Positions 23,427-32,428 of a stretch of DNA of 64,000 bases are shown here, piece after piece. A program made the position numbers and the translations under genes. The notes under the pieces were generated by a model, which was not told the origin of the DNA, did no database searches, and saw nothing but the letters and a program-made list of their open reading frames with translations. The stretch's first letter is position 1. Every line of letters starts with the position of its first letter. The stretch covers positions 62,001 through 126,000 of the forward strand of contig CAWHFM010000011.1 of the NCBI GenBank assembly GCA_963828505.1. Direction: 5' to 3'. This stretch comes from Bog-473 sp963828505. Lineage in GTDB: Bacteria; Actinomycetota; Acidimicrobiia; Acidimicrobiales; RAAP-2.

Positions 23427-25991
23427 TTGAACGAGGGGACACCGAACCGCAAACAGCGTGTCTCGGCCCTTCCTGCAGCTCGGGAGCGGCTGATCGGCCG
23501 GGAGTCGGAAATCACCGATCTCCTGCGGCTGCTGAACCGGGACGAGGTGCGCGCGGTCACCCTCGTCGGGCCGAGTGGCATCGGCAAGACGGCCGTGGCC
23601 GAAGAGGCAATCCGGCGCCTCAGACTCGACGAGGGGCTCGTCACCGAGATGGTCAGGCTGCCACGGCAAGCAGGACCGAGCGAGATCGAGGCCCTGGCGT
23701 TCCAACTCGACGACTACGGCGGAGCGGTGTCTCCACTTCCCCCATCTCCACCCACCCGTCGCCGCCGGATCGTGCTGGTCGACGGGATCGATTCGTCGTC
23801 CGGTACCGCCGGCGTCCTTTCACGAGCCCTCGACAGCGATCCCGACCTCACGGTGTTCGCGACCAGCCTCATACGTCTGGATCTGCACGGTGAGCATGTC
23901 CTCCGGATAGGCCCGCTCTTGCTCCCTCCCAATGGCGTGCGGGATCCAGGTCGCGCTCTCCGAGCGCCGGCCGTCCAGGTGTTCTGCGACTGCCTCGAGG
24001 CCGCCGACCCCACTTTTCGGTTGACGCGTGACAACGTTCTAACGGTTTCCGCGCTGTGCGCGGAACTCGACGGGTACCCGCTCGCCCTGCAGCTCGCAGC
24101 ACAGCCGTGTACGACCTTGTCGGTCGCCAAAGTGCTCGAGCTCCTTCGCGAAGTGGGACCGACAGCGCTCAGAGGGTGGGTATCCGTCATGCCTGGGCAC
24201 TATCGGAGCCTCGGTGCGGCAATCGATGTGAGCTGGAACGGCCTTTCTGACAGTTCGAGGCTCACTCTTCGCCGGCTCTCGGTTTTCTCGGGTCCATTCA
24301 CATGGGAGGCAGCAGCGTCGGTTGTCGTCTCGCGGTCCGCAGCGAAGGCCGAAGAGGCTTCGTTTGGAGCCATCCTGGCCCGTGACCTCGATGCCCTCAT
24401 CGATACGGGAATGCTTCGTCGGGAGTCGCGGACGGGTCAGCCCCCACAAGATCGTTTCGTCGTTCCCGGACCCGTGCGATGGTTTGCAGCCGAGCAGACG
24501 GGTCAAAGGGAGATCGAAGATGCGCGCCGGCGGCACGTCGCCTTCTTCCGGACCGTGGCTCGCCAAGGCGCCGACTCCCTCTGGACGTTCAGTTCCACTC
24601 CGAGGAGTGATCTCGAAGCTGACTCCCAGGATCTCCTCGCGGCATTCGATTTCACCTGCGCCCATCATTCAACAGCTGATGCTCTCGCGTTCGCGATCGA
24701 CTTGGAGCCGCTCTGGATCACCCTGGGTGGAGAACTCGGAGCGAAGCAGGTCGAGAAACTCCTCGCCGTCCTCCGGCCGGAGGACGGATCAGTCTTACCA
24801 GGAACGGACATGGCTCTCGTTGCCCAGGCGCTGACTACTTTTGTCGTGCTGAGGCTGTGGTCTCGCAATCCCATTTTAGGTGCCCCTGCCAGCGACCTCA
24901 TCGACCAGGCAATCGAGCTCGCCAGGGCCGCGGGCCGCCCCGACATCGCCCTGCGGGCAGTCGAGGCCCTTGTCCACGTCATGGTCGCGCAGGGGCGGCA
25001 TGGAGAGGCGAGTCGACTCGCCGAAGAAGGGGCGAGCTCGGCTCGCGAGGTCGGAGACGCGTTCGGGGAGATGCGTTTTGAGCACTGGCTCGCCGTGGCT
25101 GAGAACAATTCAGGTAAGCCGATCCCTGCTCTCGACCACGCTATCGTCGCCCGAGATCTGGCTCGCGCGGCCGACGACGAGTACGACGTTCTCATGACTT
25201 CCCACGTCATGGCCGGGATTCCCGGCGCGTCCGACGATCCCCGTGCGATGCCACCGTCGAGCGACGAGCTCTTGGTTGTCGCCCGTCGTCTTGGCGCAGA
25301 GCGGGCCGAGGGAATGGTGCTGATCGCCGCCGCCCTCAAGAGCGCCATCATGGGAAAGCCCCAGACCTCGGCGAGCTACGTCCTCGATACCCTCGAGCTG
25401 GCACAGAACACGGGTGCGTGGTACCTCGAAGCATTGGCTCTGTTCGTCCTCGTCGCGGTTGCGACTGTTTCCAACCAGGAACGACCGGCGATCGAGTTGC
25501 ACGGTGCACTGCAGGATGTGTTGCCGATGCTCCGAACCCGACTACCGGCTTCGGTCGTCGCCGGGTACGACGCCCGTATCGCCAGATTGGAACGGGAGCT
25601 CGGACAAAGCGAGTTCGAACAGCGGATCGCCCGAGGGCACGGACTGAAATGGACGGAAGCTGTGTCGTTCGGAGAACAGGTCGCCTTGCTCGTCGACTCC
25701 ATGACCCTTGATGGTGCCGTCGGCTCAGAGGTCGGTCCGATCGCGTCCTCCATCGACACTGTCGCCGGCTTACCGCGGCTGAGCCGTCGTGAGCTGCAGG
25801 CTCTCGAGCTCATTTCGACCGGCGCCTCGAACAAGGAGATTGCCTCCCAGCTGAACCTGCGGACGAAGACGGTGATGCACTACACATCGAGCCTCTATCG
25901 GAAACTCGGTGTGCGGACCCGGGCTGAAGCGGTCAGCGCGGGATGGAACCACGGACTGCTGAGGAGCGGCGAAGTGGATCGCCTGGCTTGA
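23427..25991 (+). CDS. Large STAND-type ATPase with C-terminal LuxR DNA-binding domain
   Basis: The 854-residue protein has an N-terminal P-loop ATPase with Walker A GPSGIGKT at 48-55, a Walker B-like IVLVDGIDSS and winged-helix-like elements. A long helical middle region follows, and from about residue 785 a LuxR HTH (GLPRLSRRELQALELISTGA, SNKEIASQLNLRTKTVMHYT, SSLYRKLGVRTRAEAV). It fits the LAL or signal-transduction ATPase type of activators. The TTG start has GGAGG at 23419-23423. The signal and target are unknown. The neighbouring divergent secreted protein, in the same repeat-bounded segment, is a candidate target. Confidence 0.85.
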   Translation: MNEGTPNRKQRVSALPAARERLIGRESEITDLLRLLNRDEVRAVTLVGPSGIGKTAVAEEAIRRLRLDEGLVTEMVRLPRQAGPSEIEALAFQLDDYGGAVSPLPPSPPTRRRRIVLVDGIDSSSGTAGVLSRALDSDPDLTVFATSLIRLDLHGEHVLRIGPLLLPPNGVRDPGRALRAPAVQVFCDCLEAADPTFRLTRDNVLTVSALCAELDGYPLALQLAAQPCTTLSVAKVLELLREVGPTALRGWVSVMPGHYRSLGAAIDVSWNGLSDSSRLTLRRLSVFSGPFTWEAAASVVVSRSAAKAEEASFGAILARDLDALIDTGMLRRESRTGQPPQDRFVVPGPVRWFAAEQTGQREIEDARRRHVAFFRTVARQGADSLWTFSSTPRSDLEADSQDLLAAFDFTCAHHSTADALAFAIDLEPLWITLGGELGAKQVEKLLAVLRPEDGSVLPGTDMALVAQALTTFVVLRLWSRNPILGAPASDLIDQAIELARAAGRPDIALRAVEALVHVMVAQGRHGEASRLAEEGASSAREVGDAFGEMRFEHWLAVAENNSGKPIPALDHAIVARDLARAADDEYDVLMTSHVMAGIPGASDDPRAMPPSSDELLVVARRLGAERAEGMVLIAAALKSAIMGKPQTSASYVLDTLELAQNTGAWYLEALALFVLVAVATVSNQERPAIELHGALQDVLPMLRTRLPASVVAGYDARIARLERELGQSEFEQRIARGHGLKWTEAVSFGEQVALLVDSMTLDGAVGSEVGPIASSIDTVAGLPRLSRRELQALELISTGASNKEIASQLNLRTKTVMHYTSSLYRKLGVRTRAEAVSAGWNHGLLRSGEVDRLA

Positions 25992-26041
25992 GTGGACTCC
26001 ATGCCATCCTGCATCGTTCCGCTGTGCCTGGTCGACCTTTT

Positions 26042-27487
26042 TCACGCCCTCGAACCAGCTGCCCGCCGCCCGGCGAAGCGGCCGAAGATCGTGCTGTCGC
26101 CGATGGACAGCCCGCTGGCGTAGCCGAACGAGCACACGCCGGCCGTGGTGCGGCCGGCGGCGAAGAGTCCCGGGATGGCGTCGCCGCTCAGGTCGAGCAC
26201 CTCACCCTCGACCGTCGTCTCGAGCCCGCCCAGGGTGAAAGGAGCGTACGGGGCGGGGCCGACGCGCAGGTCCACCGCCCCGAGCGGGGGGACGAGCGGG
26301 CGCACCCAGGCGCGTCCCTTGTGGAACATCGGGTCCTCCCCGCGGGCGGCATGGCGGTTGTAGAGGTCGACGGTGGCTTGGAGCGAGCCGGGAGGCAGGC
26401 CGATCTCAGACTCGAGCTGCTCGGCCGTCTCGCAGACCCAGCTGGCGGCGAGGCCCATCCAGTTGACCTCGTACGCCGCCTCGTCGACGACGAGGTAGAT
26501 CTCGCCGTCTTGCCCGTAGAGCGCGGACTGCCCGACGCGGCCCATGTAGGTGTCCTCGTTGATGAACCGCTGCCCCCGTCCGTTGACGAGGATGCCGTGG
26601 ATCAGCTGCCTCGGCGGCGTGATCGGGAGCGACACCTCGCCGGCGTACATGTTGCGCACCGAGGCGCCGATGGCCTGCGCCATGCGGATTCCGCGCCCGT
26701 CGTCGCCCTCGGTACCCACCTTGAACGTCCCGCGCACCAGCGGCGGGCAATGCTGCCGCAGCATGTCGTCGTTGAAGATGAACCCGCCCGCGGTGAGCAC
26801 GACACCGCTCCGGGCCCGCAGCGAGACCGTCTGGCCGAACCGTTGCGCCTGCACCCCCACCACGCGCCCGTCCTCGACCACCAGCCGGTCGGCCCGCGTG
26901 TCGGGCGAGACGCGCGCGCCCGCCTCGGTGGCGGCGCCGGCGAGGATCTGCATGAGAAGCCAGCCGGTCGACCGCTTCGTCTTGGCCAGGTGGCCGCGAG
27001 GAGCCGGGCGCGCGATCTGGTCGAAGGGGTAGGCGTCCTCGCCTCCCGAGTACACCAGGCCCTCGGTGCCCGCTGGCGCCATGGACGTCTCGGCGCAGAA
27101 GGTCGGGTCGAAAGGCACGCCGCGGGCGACGAGCCAGTCGAAGTGGCCGAGGCTCGACTCGCAGTAGCGGGCGATCTTGGCCTCGTCGGGATCGGGGCCG
27201 CAGGCGGCCATGAGGTAGCGGAACATGTCCTCCACGCTGTCGGGAAAGCCGCATGCCTCCTGGACCGGCGTGCCGCCGCCGAGGTAGACGATGCCCTCCG
27301 CCAACGCGGCGGCCCCGCCGGGCCCCCGGGTGCGCTCGAGGACGAGCACGTCGGCCCCTGCTTCGGCCGCGCTGAACGCCGCCGCCGACCCGCCGGCGCC
27401 GAAACCGACGACGACCACGTCGGCCGTGCTCTCCCAGTGTGCGACCTCGCCGGCGTCGCACGGCGTGACGTCGCTGGCCTCGCGCAC
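26042..27487 (-). CDS. FAD-dependent oxidoreductase (fumarate reductase/3-ketosteroid dehydrogenase-like flavoprotein)
   Basis: GTG 27487, preceded by GGAGG, starts a 481-residue protein. The FAD dinucleotide-binding motif VVVVGFGAGGSAAAFSAAEA is near residue 25, followed by VLVLERTRGPGGAAALAEG. The C-terminal FAD contact region is TLGGLETTVEGEVLDLSGDA and the late GLFAAGRTTAGVCSFGYAS. The layout is that of the FAD_binding_2 family (fumarate reductase flavoprotein, 3-ketosteroid delta-dehydrogenases). The electron partner and substrate are unknown. Its last 181 bp are duplicated at 22139-22319. Confidence 0.87.
   Translation of the reverse strand: MREASDVTPCDAGEVAHWESTADVVVVGFGAGGSAAAFSAAEAGADVLVLERTRGPGGAAALAEGIVYLGGGTPVQEACGFPDSVEDMFRYLMAACGPDPDEAKIARYCESSLGHFDWLVARGVPFDPTFCAETSMAPAGTEGLVYSGGEDAYPFDQIARPAPRGHLAKTKRSTGWLLMQILAGAATEAGARVSPDTRADRLVVEDGRVVGVQAQRFGQTVSLRARSGVVLTAGGFIFNDDMLRQHCPPLVRGTFKVGTEGDDGRGIRMAQAIGASVRNMYAGEVSLPITPPRQLIHGILVNGRGQRFINEDTYMGRVGQSALYGQDGEIYLVVDEAAYEVNWMGLAASWVCETAEQLESEIGLPPGSLQATVDLYNRHAARGEDPMFHKGRAWVRPLVPPLGAVDLRVGPAPYAPFTLGGLETTVEGEVLDLSGDAIPGLFAAGRTTAGVCSFGYASGLSIGDSTIFGRFAGRRAAGSRA
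26061..26241 (-). repeat. Intact member of the 181-bp direct-repeat pair (3' end of the flavoprotein gene)
   Basis: This is the in-gene copy matching 22139-22319 at a constant offset of 3922 bp. It includes codons for the FAD-contacting C-terminus. The two copies bound a segment with a secreted-protein gene and a LuxR-type regulator gene, as if foreign DNA had entered at the gene's 3' end. Confidence 0.88.
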
Positions 27488-27557
27488 CCCATCCTCCCCT
27501 GCGGGACTTGGCCGAGACCGTAGCCGGTCACCGGCGCGCCCCCTACCCTGCGTGGCG

Positions 27558-28348
27558 GTGCCCCCTGAGGAGACCCCGCCCCCCGAGGTGGCCCGGCTCG
27601 CGCCGGGATGGTCGGCCACGCTGGCCTACCGGCTGGTGCCCGGCCTGACCACGTGGCGGTTGACCGCGCCCGGCGGTGCCGCGGTGCGCTACGCCAAGGT
27701 CGATACCGCCGGACGCCGTCCCACCCTGCGCGACGAGGCCGATCGCATGATCTGGGCCGCCGCCTACCTGCCGGTGCCCCGGGTGCTGGCGCTCGAGGAG
27801 TCCGGCGGCACGACGGTGCTCCTGACCGACGCGCTGCCCGGCCGTGACGCCGTCGACCCCCCCTGGCGCGGCGACCTGCCGGCACTCGTCCGGGCCCTCG
27901 GCCGCGGCCTGCGGGCCTTCCACGACGCCGTGGGCGACGAGTGGTGCCCCTTCGCTTCGAGCTCGACCGCGCGCTCGAGCATGTGGCGCGCCGTGTCGCC
28001 TCGGGCGAAGTCGACCCCCGTGGGTTCCACCAGTGCCACGCCCACCTCTCCCCCGCCGCGGCACTGGCCGAACTGCGCGCCGACGCACCCGACGGCGAGG
28101 ACCTCGTCGTCTGCCACGGGGACCCATGCCCGCCCAACTTCGTGCTCCAGGAGGACACGGTGACCGGGTACGTGGACCTCGGGGAGCTGGGTGCGGCCGA
28201 CCGGTGGTCCGATGTCGCCGTCGGCGCGTGGAGTGTCGGCTGGAACTTCGGCGTCGAGCACGAGCGGCTCTACTACGAGAGCCACGGGATCGATCCCGAC
28301 CCCGAACGCATCCGCTTCTACCGCCTGCTCTACGACTTGGTGTCGTGA
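27558..28348 (+). pseudogene. Aminoglycoside phosphotransferase-like kinase with a single-base frameshift
   Basis: Frame one starts at GTG 27558 (TACCCT at 27544-27549 is eight bases upstream) and encodes an APH-type N-lobe: WRLTAPGGAAVRYAKVDTAG, EADRMIWAAAYLPVPRVLAL, then RGLRAFHDAVGDEWCPF. The family sequence continues in the next frame from about 27955: RFELDRALEHVARRV, the catalytic LVVCHGDPCPPNFVLQEDTV and the metal site YVDLGELGAADRWSDVAVGA, ending at TGA 28348. One missing base after CCCC-TT near 27953 accounts for it. All kinase motifs are intact, so an indel error is plausible. The native substrate need not be an antibiotic. Confidence 0.78.
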
Positions 28349-29035
28349 GCCGCGTCGATCAGGGCGCGGGCGCGGGCGAAGACGGAGTCGAACATGGGCT
28401 CGGTCAGCGTCCCCGTGAAAGTGTTCTGTTGGCTCGGGTGGTACGAGCCGACCATGGTGCGCCCGCTCTCGAGCGCGCACTCCGCCAGGTGGCCGAAACG
28501 GGGGCGGGGACGCAGGCCGAACTCGGTGGAGAGTGCGGACCACGCCACCTGCCCGAGGGCCACCACCACCGGCGCCCGACCGAGCAGCGTCAGCTCGCGG
28601 GCGAGGTAGGGCGCGGCATGCGGCGCGCTCCGATGGATCGGGCTTGTTGCCCGGCGGCGCGCAGTGCACCGTTGCGGTGATGTAGGCGCCGTCGAGGGTG
28701 AGCCCGTCATCGCGCCAGGTGCTCGTGGGCTGGGACGCGAACCCGGCCCGGAACAGCGCGGCGAAGAGCCAGTCGCCCGAGCGGTCGCCGGTGAACATTC
28801 TGCCGGTCCGGTTGGCGCCGTGGGCAGCCGGGGCGAGGCCGACGATCACCAGGCTCGCCCCGGGGTCGCCGAAGCCGGGCACGCCGCGACCCCAATACGT
28901 TTGGCCGGCATAGGCGGCGCGGCCGGTCCGGGCCACCTCCTCGCGCCAGCGCACGAGGCGCGGGCAGAGGCGGCAGACCGTCACGTCGCGTTGCACCGCA
29001 GCGAGCGAGTCCTTCGCTACCCGGTCGGACCCCAC
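28330..29035 (-). pseudogene. Family 5 (UDGb-type) uracil-DNA glycosylase with a single-base frameshift
   Basis: Residues from GTG 29035 read VTVCRLCPRLVRWREEVAR, then YWGRGVPGFGDPGASLVIVG and the UDGb motif LAPAAHGANRTGRMFTGDRS, GDWLFAALF, and HCAPPGNKPDPSER. The four cysteines for the iron-sulfur cluster are present across both parts. The rest (APYLARELTLLGRAPVVVAL, then GSYHPSQQNTFTGTLTEPMF) is in another frame, one extra base near 28613-28618 separating them. The enzyme removes uracil and other deaminated bases from DNA. Because both halves are well conserved, an assembly error is likely. The 3' end overlaps the convergent kinase gene. Confidence 0.8.
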
Positions 29036-29060
29036 GGCGCAGACTCTACGATGGGCCCCC

Positions 29061-29753
29061 GTGCCAGCGTCCGCCCGATCAGCCGCTCCTCGCCCGGTCT
29101 CTCGCCGCGGGGGACGGCACAGTGGCCCGCGGCCGACCCTGGTGCTGCTGGTTCGGCACGGGACGACCCCGTCGACGGGCCGGCTGCTGCCGGGACAGGC
29201 GGCGGGCCTGCACCTCTCCGAGCGCGGCCGGGAGCAGGCCGAAGCGGCGGCGCAGCGCATCGCGGCCCTGACCAAGGCGCCGGCGGCCGTCTACGCGTCG
29301 CCGCTGGAGCGCACGCGCGAGACGGCCGCCCCCATCGCCCGCGCCCTGGGCCTGCGCGTGCGCAACGCCCCCGGGCTCATCGAGGTCGACGTCGGCGAGT
29401 GGACCGAGAAGCCGTTGGCGCGGCTGGCGCGCAACAGGCGATGGTCGGGCGTGCATCGTTGGCCGAGCGGCTTCCGCTTCCCCGAGGGCGAGTCCTTCGC
29501 CGAAATGTCCGTGCGCGCCATGGAGGCGGTGCTCGAGTTGGTGGCCGCGCACCCGGGTGAGTCGGTCGTCGCCGCGTCGCATGCCGACCCCATCAAGGCG
29601 ATCGTGGCCGCGTCTGCCGGTGTTCCCCTCGACCTCATGCCGCGTCTCGTCATCTCGCCCTGCTCGGTCTCGGCCATCCTGTTCGGCGCGGGCGGTCCGA
29701 TGATCCTCACCGTGAACTCGACCGGCACGCTCGACGAGCTGGTGCCGTCGTGA
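29061..29753 (+). CDS. Histidine phosphatase family protein (MSMEG_4193-like)
   Basis: The 230-residue protein carries the phosphoglycerate-mutase-like RHG motif LVLLVRHGTTPSTGRLLPG, the second catalytic region SPLERTRETAAPIARALGL, VDVGEWTEKPL and the late histidine in VVAASHADPIKAIVAA. It resembles the actinobacterial family TIGR03848. It is followed, with a 4-base overlap, by the DUF3090 gene and then the SCO1664-like gene, a trio conserved in many actinobacteria. The GTG start has TACGAT at 29047-29052 and no Shine-Dalgarno, suggesting a leaderless message. Confidence 0.88.
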   Translation: MPASARSAAPRPVSRRGGRHSGPRPTLVLLVRHGTTPSTGRLLPGQAAGLHLSERGREQAEAAAQRIAALTKAPAAVYASPLERTRETAAPIARALGLRVRNAPGLIEVDVGEWTEKPLARLARNRRWSGVHRWPSGFRFPEGESFAEMSVRAMEAVLELVAAHPGESVVAASHADPIKAIVAASAGVPLDLMPRLVISPCSVSAILFGAGGPMILTVNSTGTLDELVPS

Positions 29754-30274
29754 GCGACGACCACGACTTCGACGCACCCGACGTGTGCACGGTTGGCGCG
29801 CTGGGCGACGTCGGTCGGCGCGTCTTCGTCTTCTACTGCCGGCAGGGCCTGACGGAGACGACGGTCAAGGTCGAGAAACAACAGATCGCCGTGCTCTCGG
29901 GCTATCTCGGCCGCATCGTGAAGGAGCTCGGCCGCCCAGGTCATCTGCCCGACGACCTCGACTACGTCGGGACGGACGACTTCGAGTGGGTGGTGGGGAC
30001 CATCGGCGTCTCCTACGACGAGGAGCTCGACCGCATCGTCATCGTGCTCGAGGAGATGGGCGTGGGCGAGGAGGACGAGGACGACGAGGACGACGAGGAG
30101 GGCGGCCACGTGCTGCGGGTGGCGCTCAGCCGCGAGCAGGCGGCGAGCTTCGCCATCCGCGCCACACGGCTGGTCGAGGCGGGGCGGCCGCCGTGCCCGC
30201 TGTGCTCCCTTCCACTGGACCCCTCGGGACACAACTGCCCGCGTACCAACGGGCACCGCCCGCCGGCGTCCTGA
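29750..30274 (+). CDS. DUF3090-family protein
   Basis: The 174-residue protein reads VGRRVFVFYCRQGLTETTVK and VEKQQIAVLSGYLGRIVKEL, typical for DUF3090 (TIGR03847). An acidic run of Glu and Asp (about residues 104-117) leads to a strand with VLRVALSREQAASFAIRATR. The C-terminus holds a zinc-knuckle-like segment CPLCSLPLDPSGHNCPR, with three cysteines and one histidine in knuckle spacing. Function is unknown. The gene overlaps the preceding histidine phosphatase by 4 bases (GTGA) and precedes the SCO1664-like gene by 10 bp, so the three should be co-expressed. Confidence 0.88.
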   Translation: MSDDHDFDAPDVCTVGALGDVGRRVFVFYCRQGLTETTVKVEKQQIAVLSGYLGRIVKELGRPGHLPDDLDYVGTDDFEWVVGTIGVSYDEELDRIVIVLEEMGVGEEDEDDEDDEEGGHVLRVALSREQAASFAIRATRLVEAGRPPCPLCSLPLDPSGHNCPRTNGHRPPAS

Positions 30275-30284
30275 GACGAGAGCC

Positions 30285-30995
30285 GTGGCCGACGACGGCG
30301 TCGAGCAGCTCCTGACGGAGGGCGACATGGAGGTCCACGGCCGCATCGCCGGGAGCTCGAATGCCACCATGCTGGTGACCTGTCGCCTGGGCGGCGAGGA
30401 GCTGCTCGCCGTCTACAAACCCGGCCGCGGAGAGCGACCCCTGTGGGACTTCCCGGGCGGCCTCTTCCGCCGGGAGGTGGCCGCGTATGCGCTCTCCGAG
30501 TTGCTCGGCTGGGGCGTGGTGCCCGAGACGGTGGAGCGGGAGGAGGCGCCTTTCGGACCGGGGTCCGTACAGCGCTTCGTGGACGAGGACGGGACGTCGC
30601 ACTACTTCACGCTCCGCGAGGAGCCGAGGTGGCACGGCGACCTCATGCGGCTGTGTGCCTTCGACGTCGTGGCCAACAACGCCGATCGCAAGAGCGGCCA
30701 CGTACTCCTGGCCGAGGACCGGCTCTGGGCCATCGACAACGGGCTGTGCTTCAACCGCCAGGACAAGCTCCGCACCGTCATCTGGGACTTCGGCGGCGCC
30801 CCCCTGGACCAGGCGGTGCGCCAGGACCTGGCCCGGCTGGCCCACGAGGGTCCCCCCACGTCGCTGTGCCAGCTGCTCGAGCCGGCGGAAGTGGCCGCCA
30901 CCTGGGACCGGCTGGCCTGGCTGCTCGGCCTCGGCGCGCTGCCCGAGATGGTCGACGACGGGGGCTGGCCGCCCTACCCCTGGCCCCTGGTGTGA
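30285..30995 (+). CDS. SCO1664-family protein (PI3/4-kinase-like/HipA-like fold)
   Basis: The 236-residue protein has VTCRLGGEELLAVYKPGRGE (the Lys that would contact ATP phosphate), RPLWDFPGGLFRREVAAYAL, and the catalytic-type segments LCAFDVVANNADRKSGHVLL and AIDNGLCFN, matching Asn and Asp positions of PI4-kinase-like folds. It matches the TIGR03843 group. It is the third gene of the conserved trio. The phosphatase/kinase pairing suggests a phospho-transfer cycle on a shared, still unknown substrate. That is inference from context. Confidence 0.85.
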   Translation: MADDGVEQLLTEGDMEVHGRIAGSSNATMLVTCRLGGEELLAVYKPGRGERPLWDFPGGLFRREVAAYALSELLGWGVVPETVEREEAPFGPGSVQRFVDEDGTSHYFTLREEPRWHGDLMRLCAFDVVANNADRKSGHVLLAEDRLWAIDNGLCFNRQDKLRTVIWDFGGAPLDQAVRQDLARLAHEGPPTSLCQLLEPAEVAATWDRLAWLLGLGALPEMVDDGGWPPYPWPLV

Positions 30996-31075
30996 AAAGG
31001 GACCAGATGGTCGTCGGTGATGCCCGAGACGAGGCGCTCGAGCACGTCCCTCGAAGGACGATGGTCTAATGGGCC

Positions 31076-31261
31076 ATGTTCTACGTCCTGGTCTTCAGCA
31101 TCCTGGCGGTAGTGCTCGTGTTCGCCGGCATCACCGCCGCCAGCCGTCGCCGCAGGACGTCCGAACACGAGGAAGCGCACGTGGCCCACAACGACGCCAG
31201 CCGCCGGAACCGGAAGACCAAACGAGCGCAATCACGCCATGACAGGCGCAAGCGCCACTGA
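31076..31261 (+). CDS. Small single-pass membrane protein with a basic tail
   Basis: The 61 residues begin with a hydrophobic helix (FYVLVFSILAVVLVFAGITA) and end in a strongly basic, polar tail rich in Arg and Lys (RRNRKTKRAQSRHDRRKRH). Such short anchors with cationic tails are common hypothetical proteins. There is no clear Shine-Dalgarno; TCTAAT lies five bases upstream. It may be a real gene because composition and topology are sensible, but nothing identifies it. Confidence 0.45.
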   Translation: MFYVLVFSILAVVLVFAGITAASRRRRTSEHEEAHVAHNDASRRNRKTKRAQSRHDRRKRH

Positions 31262-31323
31262 ACCGTACGGGAGTTGAGCCCCGCGTCGTCACATCCGCGC
31301 GGAAGGACCCAGGTCTGCGACCA

Positions 31324-32307
31324 TCAGTCTGCCGGCGTATCCCCGCGCCATCGGGCGGCATGGATCTCCAGCTTCGCGTAGAGCTCCTCGAGCAGGAGTC
31401 GGACGTCGAGGGCGGTGAACACCCGGATGGGAACCGAATCGTTTGGGAACTCGTAGAGCCCGTTGTCGAGCAGGCGCGGGCGTGGCCGCTCGACCCATCG
31501 GCTCCCGGTCGCCTCGGGGTCATAGGCACCCCCGAGCGCCGTGAGCAACACCAGGGGGCAGTCTCCGAGGCCATAGGTCTCTCCCATGCGGATGCCCTGT
31601 GACCAAGCGTCCACGCGGGCGCCGATCATGTCGAAGAGGTGGGCGCCGAGCGGTCCGTGCGGTCTCATCCGGACGATCGCCTCGCTCCGGGAGATCACGA
31701 CGTCGCCGAAGACGTCCTGCGGGATCTGCCACATCGGGATGGTCGACTCGTTGAAGATCGCCTGCGAGGCCGCCATGTCGGTGTTGACGTTCGGCTCGCG
31801 GTAGCGCGGATCGCCGGGCAGGTCATTCGGCTCGAAGTCATAGGCGTGGCCCCCGTTCCAGACGATCGTGAGGCGCCCGGCGATCCGCGGTTCCGTCAAC
31901 CAGGCCGAAGCGATGGTGGTGAGTCCCCCGCCGCTCACCATGAAGACCGGGAGATCGGTGTCTTCACGCATCGCTTCGGCGATGATCGCCTCGACGGCCG
32001 GACTCGGGGCCGGTTCCTTGGTCGACGACATCGGGACACTCGAGCCGGGAAGAATCGGGACGTCGTCGCGCTGTGCCAACCGGGCGATGCGGCGCGCCGC
32101 ATCCATCCCGATCTCGGCGCATGTATCGGACCACGACGGATGGTGAGGCGCCACGGCGGACGCCACCACGAGGCGAAGGTCGACGCTGAGGCACAGGAGA
32201 TGGTGCGCCAGCTGGACGACCCCGTCCGGATCGCCGCAGTAGTCGTTGTCCGAGATCACCCGGGCCAGATGTGCGATCAGATCCGTACGCCAGGTCGTCG
32301 GCTCCAT
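31324..32307 (-). CDS. Nucleoside hydrolase-like protein (inosine/uridine-preferring fold)
   Basis: The N-terminal motif ISDNDYCGDPDGVVQLAHHL corresponds to the calcium-binding DTDxGxDD signature of nucleoside hydrolases, here altered to DNDYCGDPD. Later segments PVFMVSGGGLTTIASAWLTE and VWNGGHAYDFEPNDLPGDPR fit the same fold. The enzyme would cleave N-glycosidic bonds of nucleosides. ATG 32307 has GGAG seven bases upstream; a GTG at 32346 would add 13 residues. The neighbouring downstream sequence is unrelated. Confidence 0.7.
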   Translation of the reverse strand: MEPTTWRTDLIAHLARVISDNDYCGDPDGVVQLAHHLLCLSVDLRLVVASAVAPHHPSWSDTCAEIGMDAARRIARLAQRDDVPILPGSSVPMSSTKEPAPSPAVEAIIAEAMREDTDLPVFMVSGGGLTTIASAWLTEPRIAGRLTIVWNGGHAYDFEPNDLPGDPRYREPNVNTDMAASQAIFNESTIPMWQIPQDVFGDVVISRSEAIVRMRPHGPLGAHLFDMIGARVDAWSQGIRMGETYGLGDCPLVLLTALGGAYDPEATGSRWVERPRPRLLDNGLYEFPNDSVPIRVFTALDVRLLLEELYAKLEIHAARWRGDTPAD

Positions 32308-32428
32308 CGGGTGCTCCGGTCTCTCGGCCACTGCAAAGGTTTGCACAGAGGCTCCGGATCGGGCAAGTGCGCCCGGCCCACCCCAGGCGATGTCGAGTGC
32401 TGACGCGGGCGAGGGCGGCCGCCCCGCG

